Below the pieces are notes generated by a model. It saw nothing but the letters and a program-made list of their open reading frames with translations. It was not told where the DNA came from and did no database searches. A program made the position numbers and the translations under genes. A stretch of 64,000 bases of DNA. It comes from Streptomyces pseudovenezuelae (GTDB lineage: Bacteria > Actinomycetota > Actinomycetes > Streptomycetales > Streptomycetaceae). Positions 35,267-43,511 of the stretch are shown here, piece after piece; position 1 is the first letter of the stretch, and the number at the start of each line of letters is the position of its first letter. The stretch spans positions 348,575 to 412,574 of the forward strand of contig NZ_KQ948153.1 in assembly GCF_001513955.1 (NCBI RefSeq), written 5' to 3'.

Positions 35267-36583
35267 TCAGTTGCCCGTGACCGTGACCTTCTCGTCGTTG
35301 TTCAGCTCCTGCACCAGCTGCTTCACCTTCGCCTTGTTCCAGACGAGGTTTCCTCCGCTGGACCCGGAGATCGGCATGTTCAGCGAGGTGCCGTCGCCGC
35401 CGTTGACGCCCTTCATCGCGAAGAACATGGAGCCCAGGTCGTACAGGCCCATGTCCTTGTCGACGATGAGCGAGTCGAGGCCGGCGCCGAGCGTCGGGTA
35501 GAGCTTGAAGGGGTTCAGGACGGTGCCGGGCGTGGCCACCTGGTGGGCGAGGGCCGCGAGGAACTTCTGCTGGTTCTTGGTGCGCTGCAGGTCGGACGCG
35601 GCGAACGCGTGCCGGGTGCGGACGAAGGCGAGCGCCTGGTCGCCGTTGAGCGTCTGCTTGCCCGTCTTGAAGTCGGCGCCGGAGTACTTGTCCTTGAACC
35701 CCTTGTCGATGTCGATCTCGACCCCGCCGACCGCGTCCACGATGCTCGCGAAGCCCGCGAAGCCGATCTCGACGTAGTGGTCGATCCTCAGCCCGGTGTT
35801 GAACTCCACCGTGCGCACCAACAGCTCGGGGCCGTCCTCGGCGTAGGCGGCGTTCAGCTTCACGTGCCGGCCCGTGCCCTTGTAGGTCTTGCCGGACTCG
35901 GAGCCCACGAAGGTCGGGATCTCCACGTCCGAGTCACGCGGCAGCGAGATCAGCGTGTCGCCGCTGCTGCCGGTGTGCAGGATCATCATCGAGTCGGTGC
36001 GCTTGCCCTCGGCGGAGCCGGTGTGCAGCTGCTTCTTCTGCTCGGAGGAGAGCCCGGCGCGGCTGTCGGAGCCGACGATCAGGTAGTTGGTGCCGTCGCC
36101 CTGCTCCGGCCGGTCGATCACCTTGGACAGGTCGACCTCGCGGTTGAGCTTGGAGTCGGCCCAGAAGTAGGTCCCGACGGTCGTCACGACCAGCCCGGTG
36201 ATCACCACGATCGCGGTCCACTTGATCCGCTTGCGCCAGTTCGGGGCGGGCCGCGGACCGCGGCCGCCGCCCGGGTCGCCGGGATCGCCGGGGCCACCGC
36301 CGCCGGGGCTGCCGTAGACCTGCCCCGTGTTGTAGCCGCTGTCGTACCCGTCGTAGTCGCCGCCGTGACCCCGGCCGTCGATGTACGACGGCTGCTGGGG
36401 CACACCGTTGCCGTACGGCGGCGCGGACGGGCCCTGGCGGCCGTACGCCCCCTGCCCGGGCGCCCCCTGTCCGCGGCGGACCTGCCGCATGACGCGGGCG
36501 CTCTCGGGCTGTGCGCTCGCGCTGCCGCGTCCGTACCGGTCGGCGGGGTTGTCGCCGGACCATCCCTCGGGCCAATCGTTCAT
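35267..36583 (-). CDS. LCP-family wall-polymer transferase 1
   Basis: A 438-residue protein of the LytR-CpsA-Psr family, which transfers lipid-linked glycopolymers onto peptidoglycan outside the membrane. It has a Gly/Pro/Tyr-rich cytosolic tail of about 115 residues, one membrane helix (about 124-145), then the LCP domain: NYLIVGSDSRAGL, TDSMMILH, LISLPRDSDV, LNAAYAEDGPELL, GLRIDHYVEIGFAGF, GGVEIDI and ALAFVRTRHAF...QRTKNQQKF. There is no LytR_C domain. It is the last of seven LCP genes and divergent from a thioesterase. Confidence 0.92.
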   Translation of the reverse strand: MNDWPEGWSGDNPADRYGRGSASAQPESARVMRQVRRGQGAPGQGAYGRQGPSAPPYGNGVPQQPSYIDGRGHGGDYDGYDSGYNTGQVYGSPGGGGPGDPGDPGGGRGPRPAPNWRKRIKWTAIVVITGLVVTTVGTYFWADSKLNREVDLSKVIDRPEQGDGTNYLIVGSDSRAGLSSEQKKQLHTGSAEGKRTDSMMILHTGSSGDTLISLPRDSDVEIPTFVGSESGKTYKGTGRHVKLNAAYAEDGPELLVRTVEFNTGLRIDHYVEIGFAGFASIVDAVGGVEIDIDKGFKDKYSGADFKTGKQTLNGDQALAFVRTRHAFAASDLQRTKNQQKFLAALAHQVATPGTVLNPFKLYPTLGAGLDSLIVDKDMGLYDLGSMFFAMKGVNGGDGTSLNMPISGSSGGNLVWNKAKVKQLVQELNNDEKVTVTGN

Positions 36584-36658
36584 GGGCCCCAGTGTGCAGG
36601 TACCTGCTGTGCCCTATACAAGGGTCGTCGGAAAATCAGGGCAGCGCTGTTGCGAAGC

Positions 36659-36681
36659 TGACACAAATTCCCGAATTGTCA
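36659..36681. promoter_or_regulatory. Imperfect palindrome before the thioesterase gene
   Basis: TGACACAAATTCCCGAATTG followed by TCA reads as CAAATTC/GAATTG arms with TGACA/TGTCA flanks. It lies 20 bases before the thioesterase ATG, in the divergent region with LCP gene 1. An operator role is possible. Confidence 0.35.
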
Positions 36682-36701
36682 TCAGGCATAGGGTGGGGGC
36701 C

Positions 36702-37262
36702 ATGACAGACCAGGTCACCACCGCCGCCGAGCCGGGAACTCCGGAGATCCCGGGCAAGCCCACCTCGGCGTCCCGCACCACGCTGAGCCACATCATGACC
36801 CAGGCCGACACCAACCTTCTCGGTACCGTGCACGGTGGCGTGATCATGAAGCTGGTGGACGACGCGGCGGGCGCGGTGGCCGGACGGCACAGCGGCGGGC
36901 CCGCGGTCACCGCCTCCATGGACGAGATGGCGTTCCTGGAGCCGGTCCGGGTGGGTGACCTCGTCCATGTGAAGGCCCAGGTCAACTGGACCGGCCGGAC
37001 CTCGATGGAGGTCGGTGTGCGGGTGCTCGCGGAGCGGTGGAACGAGTCCACGCCCGCCACCCAGGTCGGCTCCGCCTACCTCGTCTTCGCCGCGGTCGAC
37101 GCCGACGGCAAGCCCCGCCGGGTCCCTCCGGTGCTCCCGGAGACGGAACGGGACGAGCGGCGCTACCAGGAGGCCCAGATCCGCCGCACCCACCGCCTCG
37201 CACGACGCCGGGCGATCATGGAACTGCGCGAGAAGCGGGCGGCGGAGGGCTTCGAGGACTGA
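36702..37262 (+). CDS. Hotdog-fold acyl-CoA thioesterase
   Basis: A 186-residue acyl-CoA hydrolase of the YciA/BFIT group. After a 25-residue lead it shows LSHIMTQADTNLLGTVHGGVIMKLVDDAAG (hotdog helix with the catalytic-site Asp), ASMDEMAFLEPVRVGDLV and a final charged helix (ERDERRYQEAQIRRTHRLARRR). ATG 36702 is preceded by GGGTGGGGG; the frame is open much further upstream, but that part overlaps LCP gene 1. It has no evident link to wall assembly. Free fatty acid release or CoA recycling is expected. Confidence 0.87.
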   Translation: MTDQVTTAAEPGTPEIPGKPTSASRTTLSHIMTQADTNLLGTVHGGVIMKLVDDAAGAVAGRHSGGPAVTASMDEMAFLEPVRVGDLVHVKAQVNWTGRTSMEVGVRVLAERWNESTPATQVGSAYLVFAAVDADGKPRRVPPVLPETERDERRYQEAQIRRTHRLARRRAIMELREKRAAEGFED

Positions 37263-37296
37263 GCCGGAGACCGGCTTCCCCGCGCCCCTTCCCCAC

Positions 37297-38757
37297 CTAC
37301 ACGCACCCCACCTCGTCCCCGGTGACCACCCCGGACTCCCCCTGCAGCTCGTCCTCGGCGCGTACCTTCCGTACCCGCTCGAAGTCCGCGCCCGCCAGCA
37401 CCTTCAGCACCGCGCCCTGGCCCTTCACCGCCCGCAGCTCGCTCCCGGGCAGGGCCGCCGCCAGGGAGCGGGCGGAGCGGTCCCAGCGGGGGTCGTAGGC
37501 GATGACCGTGCGCTTCAGGGTGCGGTCGGCCGAGTTCGCCGGGATCCCCGTCGTGCGGAATCCCGTCGACGCCAGGGCCGCGTCCACCCGCTTGCCGAGT
37601 CCGCCCGTCGCCGTGCCGTTTTCCACCTGGACGCGGATCTGCTGCGGGGACACCGGGACCAGCAGCGCCTTGCCCTGCGGCTTGTGCGCGGCCAGCGGCT
37701 GGTCCTCGCGCAGGGCCCTGAACAGCCGCGCCGACTTCACGGCGTCCCACTTCAGGGTCGAGCCCACGCCCTTGACGGCGTATCCCATCTGCCCGATCGG
37801 CACGGTCGTGAACTCCGAGGAGGAGGGGGAGAAGTTGCGCATCGCCCGGCCCAGGTCGAGCAGTTCGTCCGTGCCGAAGCCCTTGTCGGCCCGCACGGAG
37901 CCGAGGACGGCCCGGGCCACGTCGCGGAACCTCATCGGGTTCAACAGCACACCGGACGACGTGGCCCGCTCGATCAGCGCCGCGAGGAAACGCTGCTGCC
38001 GCTTCATCCGGCCGAGGTCGGAGGAGCCGTCGGCGTGCCGGGAGCGGACGTACTGGAGCGCCTGCCCGCCCAGCAGCCGGTGCCGGCCGGCCGCCAGGTC
38101 GAGGCCGGTGTACGTGTCCTTCAGCGGGTCGGCGTTGCAGATCTCGACCCCGCCGAGGACGTCCACCGTCTTCATGAAGCTGGTGAAGTCGACCTCCAGG
38201 TAGTGGTCGATCTTCACGTGGGTCATGTTCTCGACGGTCCGGACCGTCAGCTGGGGCCCGCCCTCCGCGTACGCCGCGTTGATCTTGATGGGGTGCCCGT
38301 GGTGCTCCTCACCCGTGGTCCGGTCGGCATGCGGGGGCGTCATCGCGTACGAGTCACGCGGCAGGCTCACCACGCTCGCCCGCTCCCGGTCCTCCGAGAT
38401 GTGCACGATCATGATCGTGTCGGTGCAGTGGCAGGGCGCCCCGCCCAGCCGGTACTTCTGCCGCTCCGCCTCGGTGATCCGGTCGCGGCCGTCGGTGCCG
38501 ACCAGCAGCACGTTCATGCCGTGTCCGGCGCGCGGCCGGTTCTTCATGTCCTTGAAGGGGTCCACGCGCGCGATGTCCGCGTCGAGGCTCGTCATCACCG
38601 CGTGCCCGATCCCGGCGGACGCGAGCACGACGACGGACAGCGTGGTCGCCGCCCGCATGGCCCAGCGGGGCCGCTTGCGTCGTACGGGGGGCCGGGCGGG
38701 CCGGCGCTGCGGGGGACGAGGGCGGGCCGCGGAGGGCCGGGGCGGCGTGACGGGCAT
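37297..38757 (-). CDS. LCP-family wall-polymer transferase 2, with LytR_C domain
   Basis: A 486-residue protein with an Arg/Pro-rich N-terminus, a membrane helix at about 35-55 and an LCP domain: MNVLLVGTDGRDRI, TDTIMIVHI, VVSLPRDSYA, INAAYAEGGPQL, VKIDHYLEVDFTSF, GGVEIC and ALQYVRSRHADG...RMKRQQRF. An extra CHC motif (APCHCTD) sits just before the acidic site. A LytR_C domain follows (IRVQVENGTATGGLG..., about 395-475). It ends in Cys-Val. It is divergent from a GT2 glycosyltransferase. The polymer attached is unknown. Confidence 0.9.
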   Translation of the reverse strand: MPVTPPRPSAARPRPPQRRPARPPVRRKRPRWAMRAATTLSVVVLASAGIGHAVMTSLDADIARVDPFKDMKNRPRAGHGMNVLLVGTDGRDRITEAERQKYRLGGAPCHCTDTIMIVHISEDRERASVVSLPRDSYAMTPPHADRTTGEEHHGHPIKINAAYAEGGPQLTVRTVENMTHVKIDHYLEVDFTSFMKTVDVLGGVEICNADPLKDTYTGLDLAAGRHRLLGGQALQYVRSRHADGSSDLGRMKRQQRFLAALIERATSSGVLLNPMRFRDVARAVLGSVRADKGFGTDELLDLGRAMRNFSPSSSEFTTVPIGQMGYAVKGVGSTLKWDAVKSARLFRALREDQPLAAHKPQGKALLVPVSPQQIRVQVENGTATGGLGKRVDAALASTGFRTTGIPANSADRTLKRTVIAYDPRWDRSARSLAAALPGSELRAVKGQGAVLKVLAGADFERVRKVRAEDELQGESGVVTGDEVGCV

Positions 38758-38889
38758 GGGGGGACACCTCCGCGAGGAACAGCCGAACGAGGGATCTTGA
38801 GCACCGTAGGCCCATACGATCTGCGACGACCGGCACCGCCCCGGGCGGGGCGCGATGGTGTCCCCCGTTCGCGGTAACGTGAGCCCCCT

Positions 38890-39918
38890 ATGAACGCCAA
38901 GCCCGACGTGCAGCTCCCCGCCGTGTCTGTGATCATGCCCGTCCTCAACGAGGAGCGGCATCTGCGCGGAGCCGTCCAAGCGATCCTCGCGCAGGAGTAC
39001 GCCGGCGAGATGGAGGTCGTGATCGCCCTCGGTCCGTCCACGGACCGCACGGACGAGATCGCGGCCCAGCTCGTAGCGGAGGACTCCCGCGTCCACACCG
39101 TGCCGAACCCCACCGGCCGCACCCCCGCCGCCCTCAACGCCGCGATCAAGGCCTCCCGCCACCCGATCGTCGTCCGCGTCGACGGGCACGGCATGCTCTC
39201 GCCGAACTACATCGCGACCGCCGTACGGCTCCTGGAGGAGACCGGCGCGCAGAACGTCGGCGGCATCATGCACGCCGAGGGCGAGAACGACTGGGAGCAC
39301 GCGGTCGCCGCCGCGATGACCTCGAAGATCGGTGTCGGCAACGCGGCCTTCCACACGGGCGGCGCGGCCCAGGCCGCCGAGACCGTGTACCTCGGGGTGT
39401 TCCGGCGCGAGGCCCTGGAGCAACAGGGCGGCTACAACGAGGAGTTCATCCGCGCCCAGGACTGGGAGCTCAACTTCCGGATCCGCGAGGCGGGCGGGCT
39501 GATCTGGTTCTCGCCCGAGCTGAGGGTGTCGTACCGCCCCAGGCCGTCGGTGAAGGCCCTCGCCAAGCAGTACAAGGACTACGGCCGCTGGCGGCACGTC
39601 GTCGCTCGCTACCACGAGGGCTCCATCAACCTGCGCTACCTTGCCCCGCCGACCGCGGTGTGCGCGATCGCGGCCGGGATCGTGGTCGGCGCCGCGCTGA
39701 CCCCGCTCGGCTTCGTGATCCCCGGCGCCTACCTCGCGGCGATCGTCCTCGGCTCGCTGCCCGCGGGCAAGGGGCTGCCGCTGAAGGCACGGCTCCGGAT
39801 CCCCGTGGCCCTCGCGACCATGCACATGTGCTGGGGGTACGGCTTCCTGACCAGCCCGCGCTCGCTGGCCAGGCGCGTCATCGCCTCGCGGCGGCCCGCG
39901 GTGCTGAACAAGGTGTGA
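38890..39918 (+). CDS. Family 2 glycosyltransferase (ExoA-like)
   Basis: A 342-residue GT2 enzyme: VSVIMPVLNEERHLRGAV at the N-terminus, a DxD-like VRVDGHGML near residue 100, and RAQDWELNFRIREAGG (acceptor/catalytic ED-type region). The last 90 residues hold two or three membrane helices. The ExoA/SpsA-like type makes exopolysaccharide or lipid-linked sugars. No ribosome site is obvious; TAACGT at 38875-38880 could be a -10 box giving a very short leader. Its place among LCP genes suggests a part in building the polymer they attach. Confidence 0.88.
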   Translation: MNAKPDVQLPAVSVIMPVLNEERHLRGAVQAILAQEYAGEMEVVIALGPSTDRTDEIAAQLVAEDSRVHTVPNPTGRTPAALNAAIKASRHPIVVRVDGHGMLSPNYIATAVRLLEETGAQNVGGIMHAEGENDWEHAVAAAMTSKIGVGNAAFHTGGAAQAAETVYLGVFRREALEQQGGYNEEFIRAQDWELNFRIREAGGLIWFSPELRVSYRPRPSVKALAKQYKDYGRWRHVVARYHEGSINLRYLAPPTAVCAIAAGIVVGAALTPLGFVIPGAYLAAIVLGSLPAGKGLPLKARLRIPVALATMHMCWGYGFLTSPRSLARRVIASRRPAVLNKV

Positions 39919-39924
39919 GCCGCG

Positions 39925-41484
39925 TCACCACGTGAACCCCGGGTTCACGTGCATGCAGGCCGACTCGTCCGCCCCGTTGAGGGCCTCTGCCGTCTTCGGG
40001 GTGGTGTTGTCCTCCTTGGCCGCCTGGTACGTCGTACCCTCGCGCCAGTCCGCGCCCACGACGAGCGTGACCCCGGAGACCTCGGTGGACTTCTTCACCG
40101 AACTCAGGGGAATCCCGAGGGACTTGGCGACCGCCTGGGCGTCACCCTCCAGCTCGGCGCTCGGATAGCGCACGAGGGTCTTCGCCTCGCTCAGGGACGC
40201 CGACCGGTCCGAGACCGCCTTGGTGTAGCCCTTGTCCACCAGGAGTGCGGCCACCGTGCTCGCGCGGCCGCGCGCCGCGGCCAGGCTGTCGGTGCGGGTG
40301 CCGTTCTGGACCAGGACCCCGATCTCGTCCTTCGCGGCGGCCGGGTCGGCGGAGGCGTCGTCCGCCTTCTCGGCGGTCGCCTTCTTCGCGTCCTTGCCGT
40401 CCAGCGCGATGTCCTCGCGCACCAGCCGGAAGAGCTGCTCGGCGTCCTCGGTGGGCTCCACCCGCGCGCCGACGTACCGGTTCGGCATGGTCGTCATGGT
40501 GATGCGGTCCGGCTGGACCCCGCGCAGCTCGTTGCTGAGGTCGTAGAGCTTCTTCACGGTGCCGAGCCCGGTGTCGACGGTGACGGCCTTCGTGGCCTGC
40601 TCGGCGAGCCTGCGCAGCTTGTTCGGGCTGCTGAGGGTGGCGTTGGCACGCAGCTCACGGACCATCGAGTTCATGTACATGTGCTGGGCCTTGGCGCGGG
40701 CGAGGTCGCTGCCGTCCTCGAAGCCGTAGCGGGTGCGCAGCCACTGCAGGGCCTGCTCGCCCCTGACGGAGGTGGTGCCCTTCTTCAGCTTCAGGCCGGA
40801 GCCGTGCCCCTGGCTGTCCCGCGAGAGGATGTTGGCGTCCACGCAGACCGGCACCCCGCCGATGGCGTCGGCCATGGACACCACGCCCGAGAAGTCGACC
40901 ATCATGAAGTGGTCGATGTGGATGCCGGTGAGCTCCTGCCAGGTGGCCACCGTGCAGCCCGGGCCGCCGTGGCCGAGGCTCTGGTTGGCCATCACCCGCC
41001 CGTTGCTCGCCGCGTACACCTTGCCGTCGTCCGGGTCGGTGCACTTGGGGATCTTCACCAGGGTGTCGCGCGGCATGCTGACGACCGAGAGGTTGCTGCG
41101 GTCGGCGGACAGGTGCAGCAGCATCTGCACATCGGCGAGCGGAGTGGAGCCGAAGGTCTCCTTGGCGCCGCCGAGTTCCTGGTTCTCCTTGCTGTCCCGG
41201 GCGTCGGAGCCGATCAGCAGGATGTTCAGCGGGGTCTGGCCCGCGGCGTTCGGCGTCGGTTCGGCGACCTTGTTGTCGCCCAGGTTCAGGTCGTCCTGCT
41301 CGATGTTGGAGTTCAGGTGCCGGTAGTAGAGGTAGCCGGTCCCGGCCACCGCGAGTATCAGCACCGCGAGCGTCGCCGACGACCATCTGAGCAAGCGGTG
41401 CTTGCGCGGTGCCCTGCGGCTGCCGTGGCCGCCGTCCCCCTCGGTCGCCGGCGCGGCTTCCTGCACGCTGTATTGCGTTGTCAA
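39925..41484 (-). CDS. LCP-family wall-polymer transferase 3, with LytR_C domain (type A)
   Basis: A 519-residue protein: a short basic N-terminus, a membrane helix (about 32-52), an LCP domain with LNILLIGSDARDSK, ADVQMLLHLSADR, VVSMPRDTLVKIPKC, IHIDHFMMVDFSG, GGVPVCV and ALQWLRTRYGF, then a LytR_C domain (IGVLVQNGTRTDS..., about 395-490). It ends ESACMHVNPGFTW. The start appears to be TTG 41484, with GGGAGG nine bases upstream. It is strikingly like LCP gene 5 (43512) over the whole length, including SSVKKSTEVSGVTLVVGADW, pointing to duplication. Confidence 0.88.
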   Translation of the reverse strand: MTTQYSVQEAAPATEGDGGHGSRRAPRKHRLLRWSSATLAVLILAVAGTGYLYYRHLNSNIEQDDLNLGDNKVAEPTPNAAGQTPLNILLIGSDARDSKENQELGGAKETFGSTPLADVQMLLHLSADRSNLSVVSMPRDTLVKIPKCTDPDDGKVYAASNGRVMANQSLGHGGPGCTVATWQELTGIHIDHFMMVDFSGVVSMADAIGGVPVCVDANILSRDSQGHGSGLKLKKGTTSVRGEQALQWLRTRYGFEDGSDLARAKAQHMYMNSMVRELRANATLSSPNKLRRLAEQATKAVTVDTGLGTVKKLYDLSNELRGVQPDRITMTTMPNRYVGARVEPTEDAEQLFRLVREDIALDGKDAKKATAEKADDASADPAAAKDEIGVLVQNGTRTDSLAAARGRASTVAALLVDKGYTKAVSDRSASLSEAKTLVRYPSAELEGDAQAVAKSLGIPLSSVKKSTEVSGVTLVVGADWREGTTYQAAKEDNTTPKTAEALNGADESACMHVNPGFTW

Positions 41485-41526
41485 CGTTCCCGTCCTCCCA
41501 CCCACCCCACCGGACCATGGCCATGC

Positions 41527-41567
41527 CACGGGCCCGCCGCACGTCTTAGACATACGACGGGCCCGTG
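41527..41567. terminator. Hairpin between LCP genes 4 and 3
   Basis: CACGGGCCCG (41527-41536) and CGGGCCCGTG (41558-41567) are perfect 10-bp arms over a 21-base loop, downstream of LCP gene 4 on the minus strand. A partly conserved relative (GGTTAGACGCACGACAGG) lies at 45188-45205, between LCP genes 6 and 5. Confidence 0.55.
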
Positions 41568-41625
41568 AGGTTGCCCTACGAACCTGTGCGAGACCTGGGG
41601 GCCGGCTCGCGGTCCCCCGTGGACC

Positions 41626-43350
41626 TCAGCTCGCGCACTGCGCCTTGTCCGCGGTGGACTTGTCCACGTCCGGCGTGACGGTCGCGGAGTTCAGCTTCAC
41701 GCCCGCGCCCTTGAAGTCCTTGCCGAGGGTCAGGGTCATGGCCGGCAGCCCCTGGGCGTTGGTGACGCTCTTGCCCGGCTTCAGCGCCGCTCCGGACAGG
41801 CCCATGATGTCCGCCAGCCGGCGCGCCTGGTCCGCCTGGTCGGGGTCGTACTCCAGGGTCGTCCTCGCCAGTGCCGCCTCGGCGTTGCCCGCGTTGTCGG
41901 ACTTGGTCACGCCCGCCTCGGTCTGGAGGTAGGCCAGCTGCTGCTGGGCGCTGCCCGCGGCCGCGCCGCCGTTGAGGATGCGCACCCGCACGTCGGACGC
42001 GGCCGACTTGGTGCCCTTGAGCCGGGCCGCGACCGCGGCCGCCTCCTTCTTCTGCTGCGCCTTGACCTCGGTGAACGAGACGTCGTTGTTGATGGCGTCG
42101 ACGACCTGCGGAGCCCTCGACTGGTCGACGACCACGGTCACCGGGGTCGGTTCGGCCGGGTTGTCCTTGACCGGGACCGTCATGAAGCTGATGTTCTTCG
42201 TCGGCACCTTCTTCAGCTCCAGGGCGATGTCCTTGAGCGTGCCGACCTTGCCGATCGCCTGGTCCACCGTCAGCGCGTTGGTGGCGGCCTCCGCCAGCTT
42301 CAGCAGCTTGGCGGGGTTGGTGAGGGTGTCGCCCGAGGTCATCTTGCGCATCAGCGAACCCAGGAACTGCTGCTGCACCTTGATCCGGTCCAGGTCGCCC
42401 TGGTTGCCGAAGGCGTGCCGGGTGCGCACGAAGGCGAGGGCCTGCTCACCCTCCACCGTCGACGTGCCGGCGGGCAGGTCGAGTTTGGACTGCTTGTCCT
42501 TGACGGCCTTCTCCACACAGACCTCGACCCCGCCCACCGCCGAGGTCAGGGTCTTCACCGCGTTGAAGTCGGCCATCACGAAGTGGTCGGGCTTTATCCC
42601 GATGGCCGTGTCGACCGTGCGCATCGTGCAGCCCGCGTCCCGTCCGCCCTGGCCGAGGCTGGTGTTGAACCGGACGTCCTCCGTGCCCGCGACGATGTCC
42701 TTGGTGCCGTCCTCCTTGTTCGTCTCGCAGTCCGGCACGTCCACGATGAGGTCGCGCGGGATGCTCAGCGCGGTGGCGTTCGTGCGGTCCTTGGAGACGT
42801 GCAGCAGGATGTTGGTGTCGGCGTGGCCCACGCTGCCCGCGTCGCCGTAGCCCTCGTTGCCCTCACCGGTGCGCTTGTCGGTGCCGATGATGAGGATGTT
42901 GAAGGCCTCGTCCTTGCTGAAGTTGCTCGCGGCGGCGTCGCCGACGTCGGTCGTGCCGACGTTGCCTTCGAGGTGCTTGAGGTAGAAGTAGCCCGTCGCC
43001 GCGCCGGCGACCAGCACGAAGGCCATCGTGCCGCCGGTCCACAGCAGCGCCTTCTTCGCCGAGGACTTCTGCTTGCCGGGCCGGCGTCCGCGCCGCCCCG
43101 GCAGCGGCTCCTCGGGCGGTGCGCCCCGGCGCCTGCGCGGCGGCGGGACGTCCCGGCCGGGGGCCACGGGCGTGGCCGTACGGCCCCGCGGTGCTCCCGC
43201 CCCGCTCGGTGCGGCGCCACGCGGACCGGGGACGGCCGACTGCGGTGCGGAAGGGGTCAGTCGCAGTTCGTACTCACCGGTGTTCGGATTGAGCACCCAC
43301 TGGTCTGCGGGGTCGACGTTGTCCGCCCGCCCACGGCCTTGTGCGTCCAC
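41626..43350 (-). CDS. LCP-family wall-polymer transferase 4, with LytR_C domain (type B)
   Basis: A 574-residue protein opening GRGRADNVDPADQWVLNPNTGEYELRL, then a Pro/Arg-rich cytosolic part, a membrane helix (about 102-122) and an LCP domain: FNILIIGTDKRTGEG, ADTNILLHVSKDR, LSIPRDLIVDVPDC, GIKPDHFVMADFNAV, GGVEVCV, ALAFVRTRHAFGN and QQQFLGSL. A C-terminal LytR_C domain follows (VRVRILNGGAAAGSAQ). It starts at GTG 43350 with GGAGG upstream. It is a near-copy of LCP gene 6 (45220), down to AFVRTRH and the PGRRGRRP tail. Confidence 0.92.
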   Translation of the reverse strand: MDAQGRGRADNVDPADQWVLNPNTGEYELRLTPSAPQSAVPGPRGAAPSGAGAPRGRTATPVAPGRDVPPPRRRRGAPPEEPLPGRRGRRPGKQKSSAKKALLWTGGTMAFVLVAGAATGYFYLKHLEGNVGTTDVGDAAASNFSKDEAFNILIIGTDKRTGEGNEGYGDAGSVGHADTNILLHVSKDRTNATALSIPRDLIVDVPDCETNKEDGTKDIVAGTEDVRFNTSLGQGGRDAGCTMRTVDTAIGIKPDHFVMADFNAVKTLTSAVGGVEVCVEKAVKDKQSKLDLPAGTSTVEGEQALAFVRTRHAFGNQGDLDRIKVQQQFLGSLMRKMTSGDTLTNPAKLLKLAEAATNALTVDQAIGKVGTLKDIALELKKVPTKNISFMTVPVKDNPAEPTPVTVVVDQSRAPQVVDAINNDVSFTEVKAQQKKEAAAVAARLKGTKSAASDVRVRILNGGAAAGSAQQQLAYLQTEAGVTKSDNAGNAEAALARTTLEYDPDQADQARRLADIMGLSGAALKPGKSVTNAQGLPAMTLTLGKDFKGAGVKLNSATVTPDVDKSTADKAQCAS

Positions 43351-43511
43351 GGTTGTCCGAATCCTCCGTCAGGGCCACGCGGCGATCGCTGGATCGCTCA
43401 CACTATCCGCCCGGTCGGGCCTTGAGCGACGTGAGTTGTTCCCGTGCCGATTCTGTAAGCAGGTACGTACGCCCGGCCCCCTGCGTTCGGCGCCGGGCAC
43501 GTCCTGTTCGA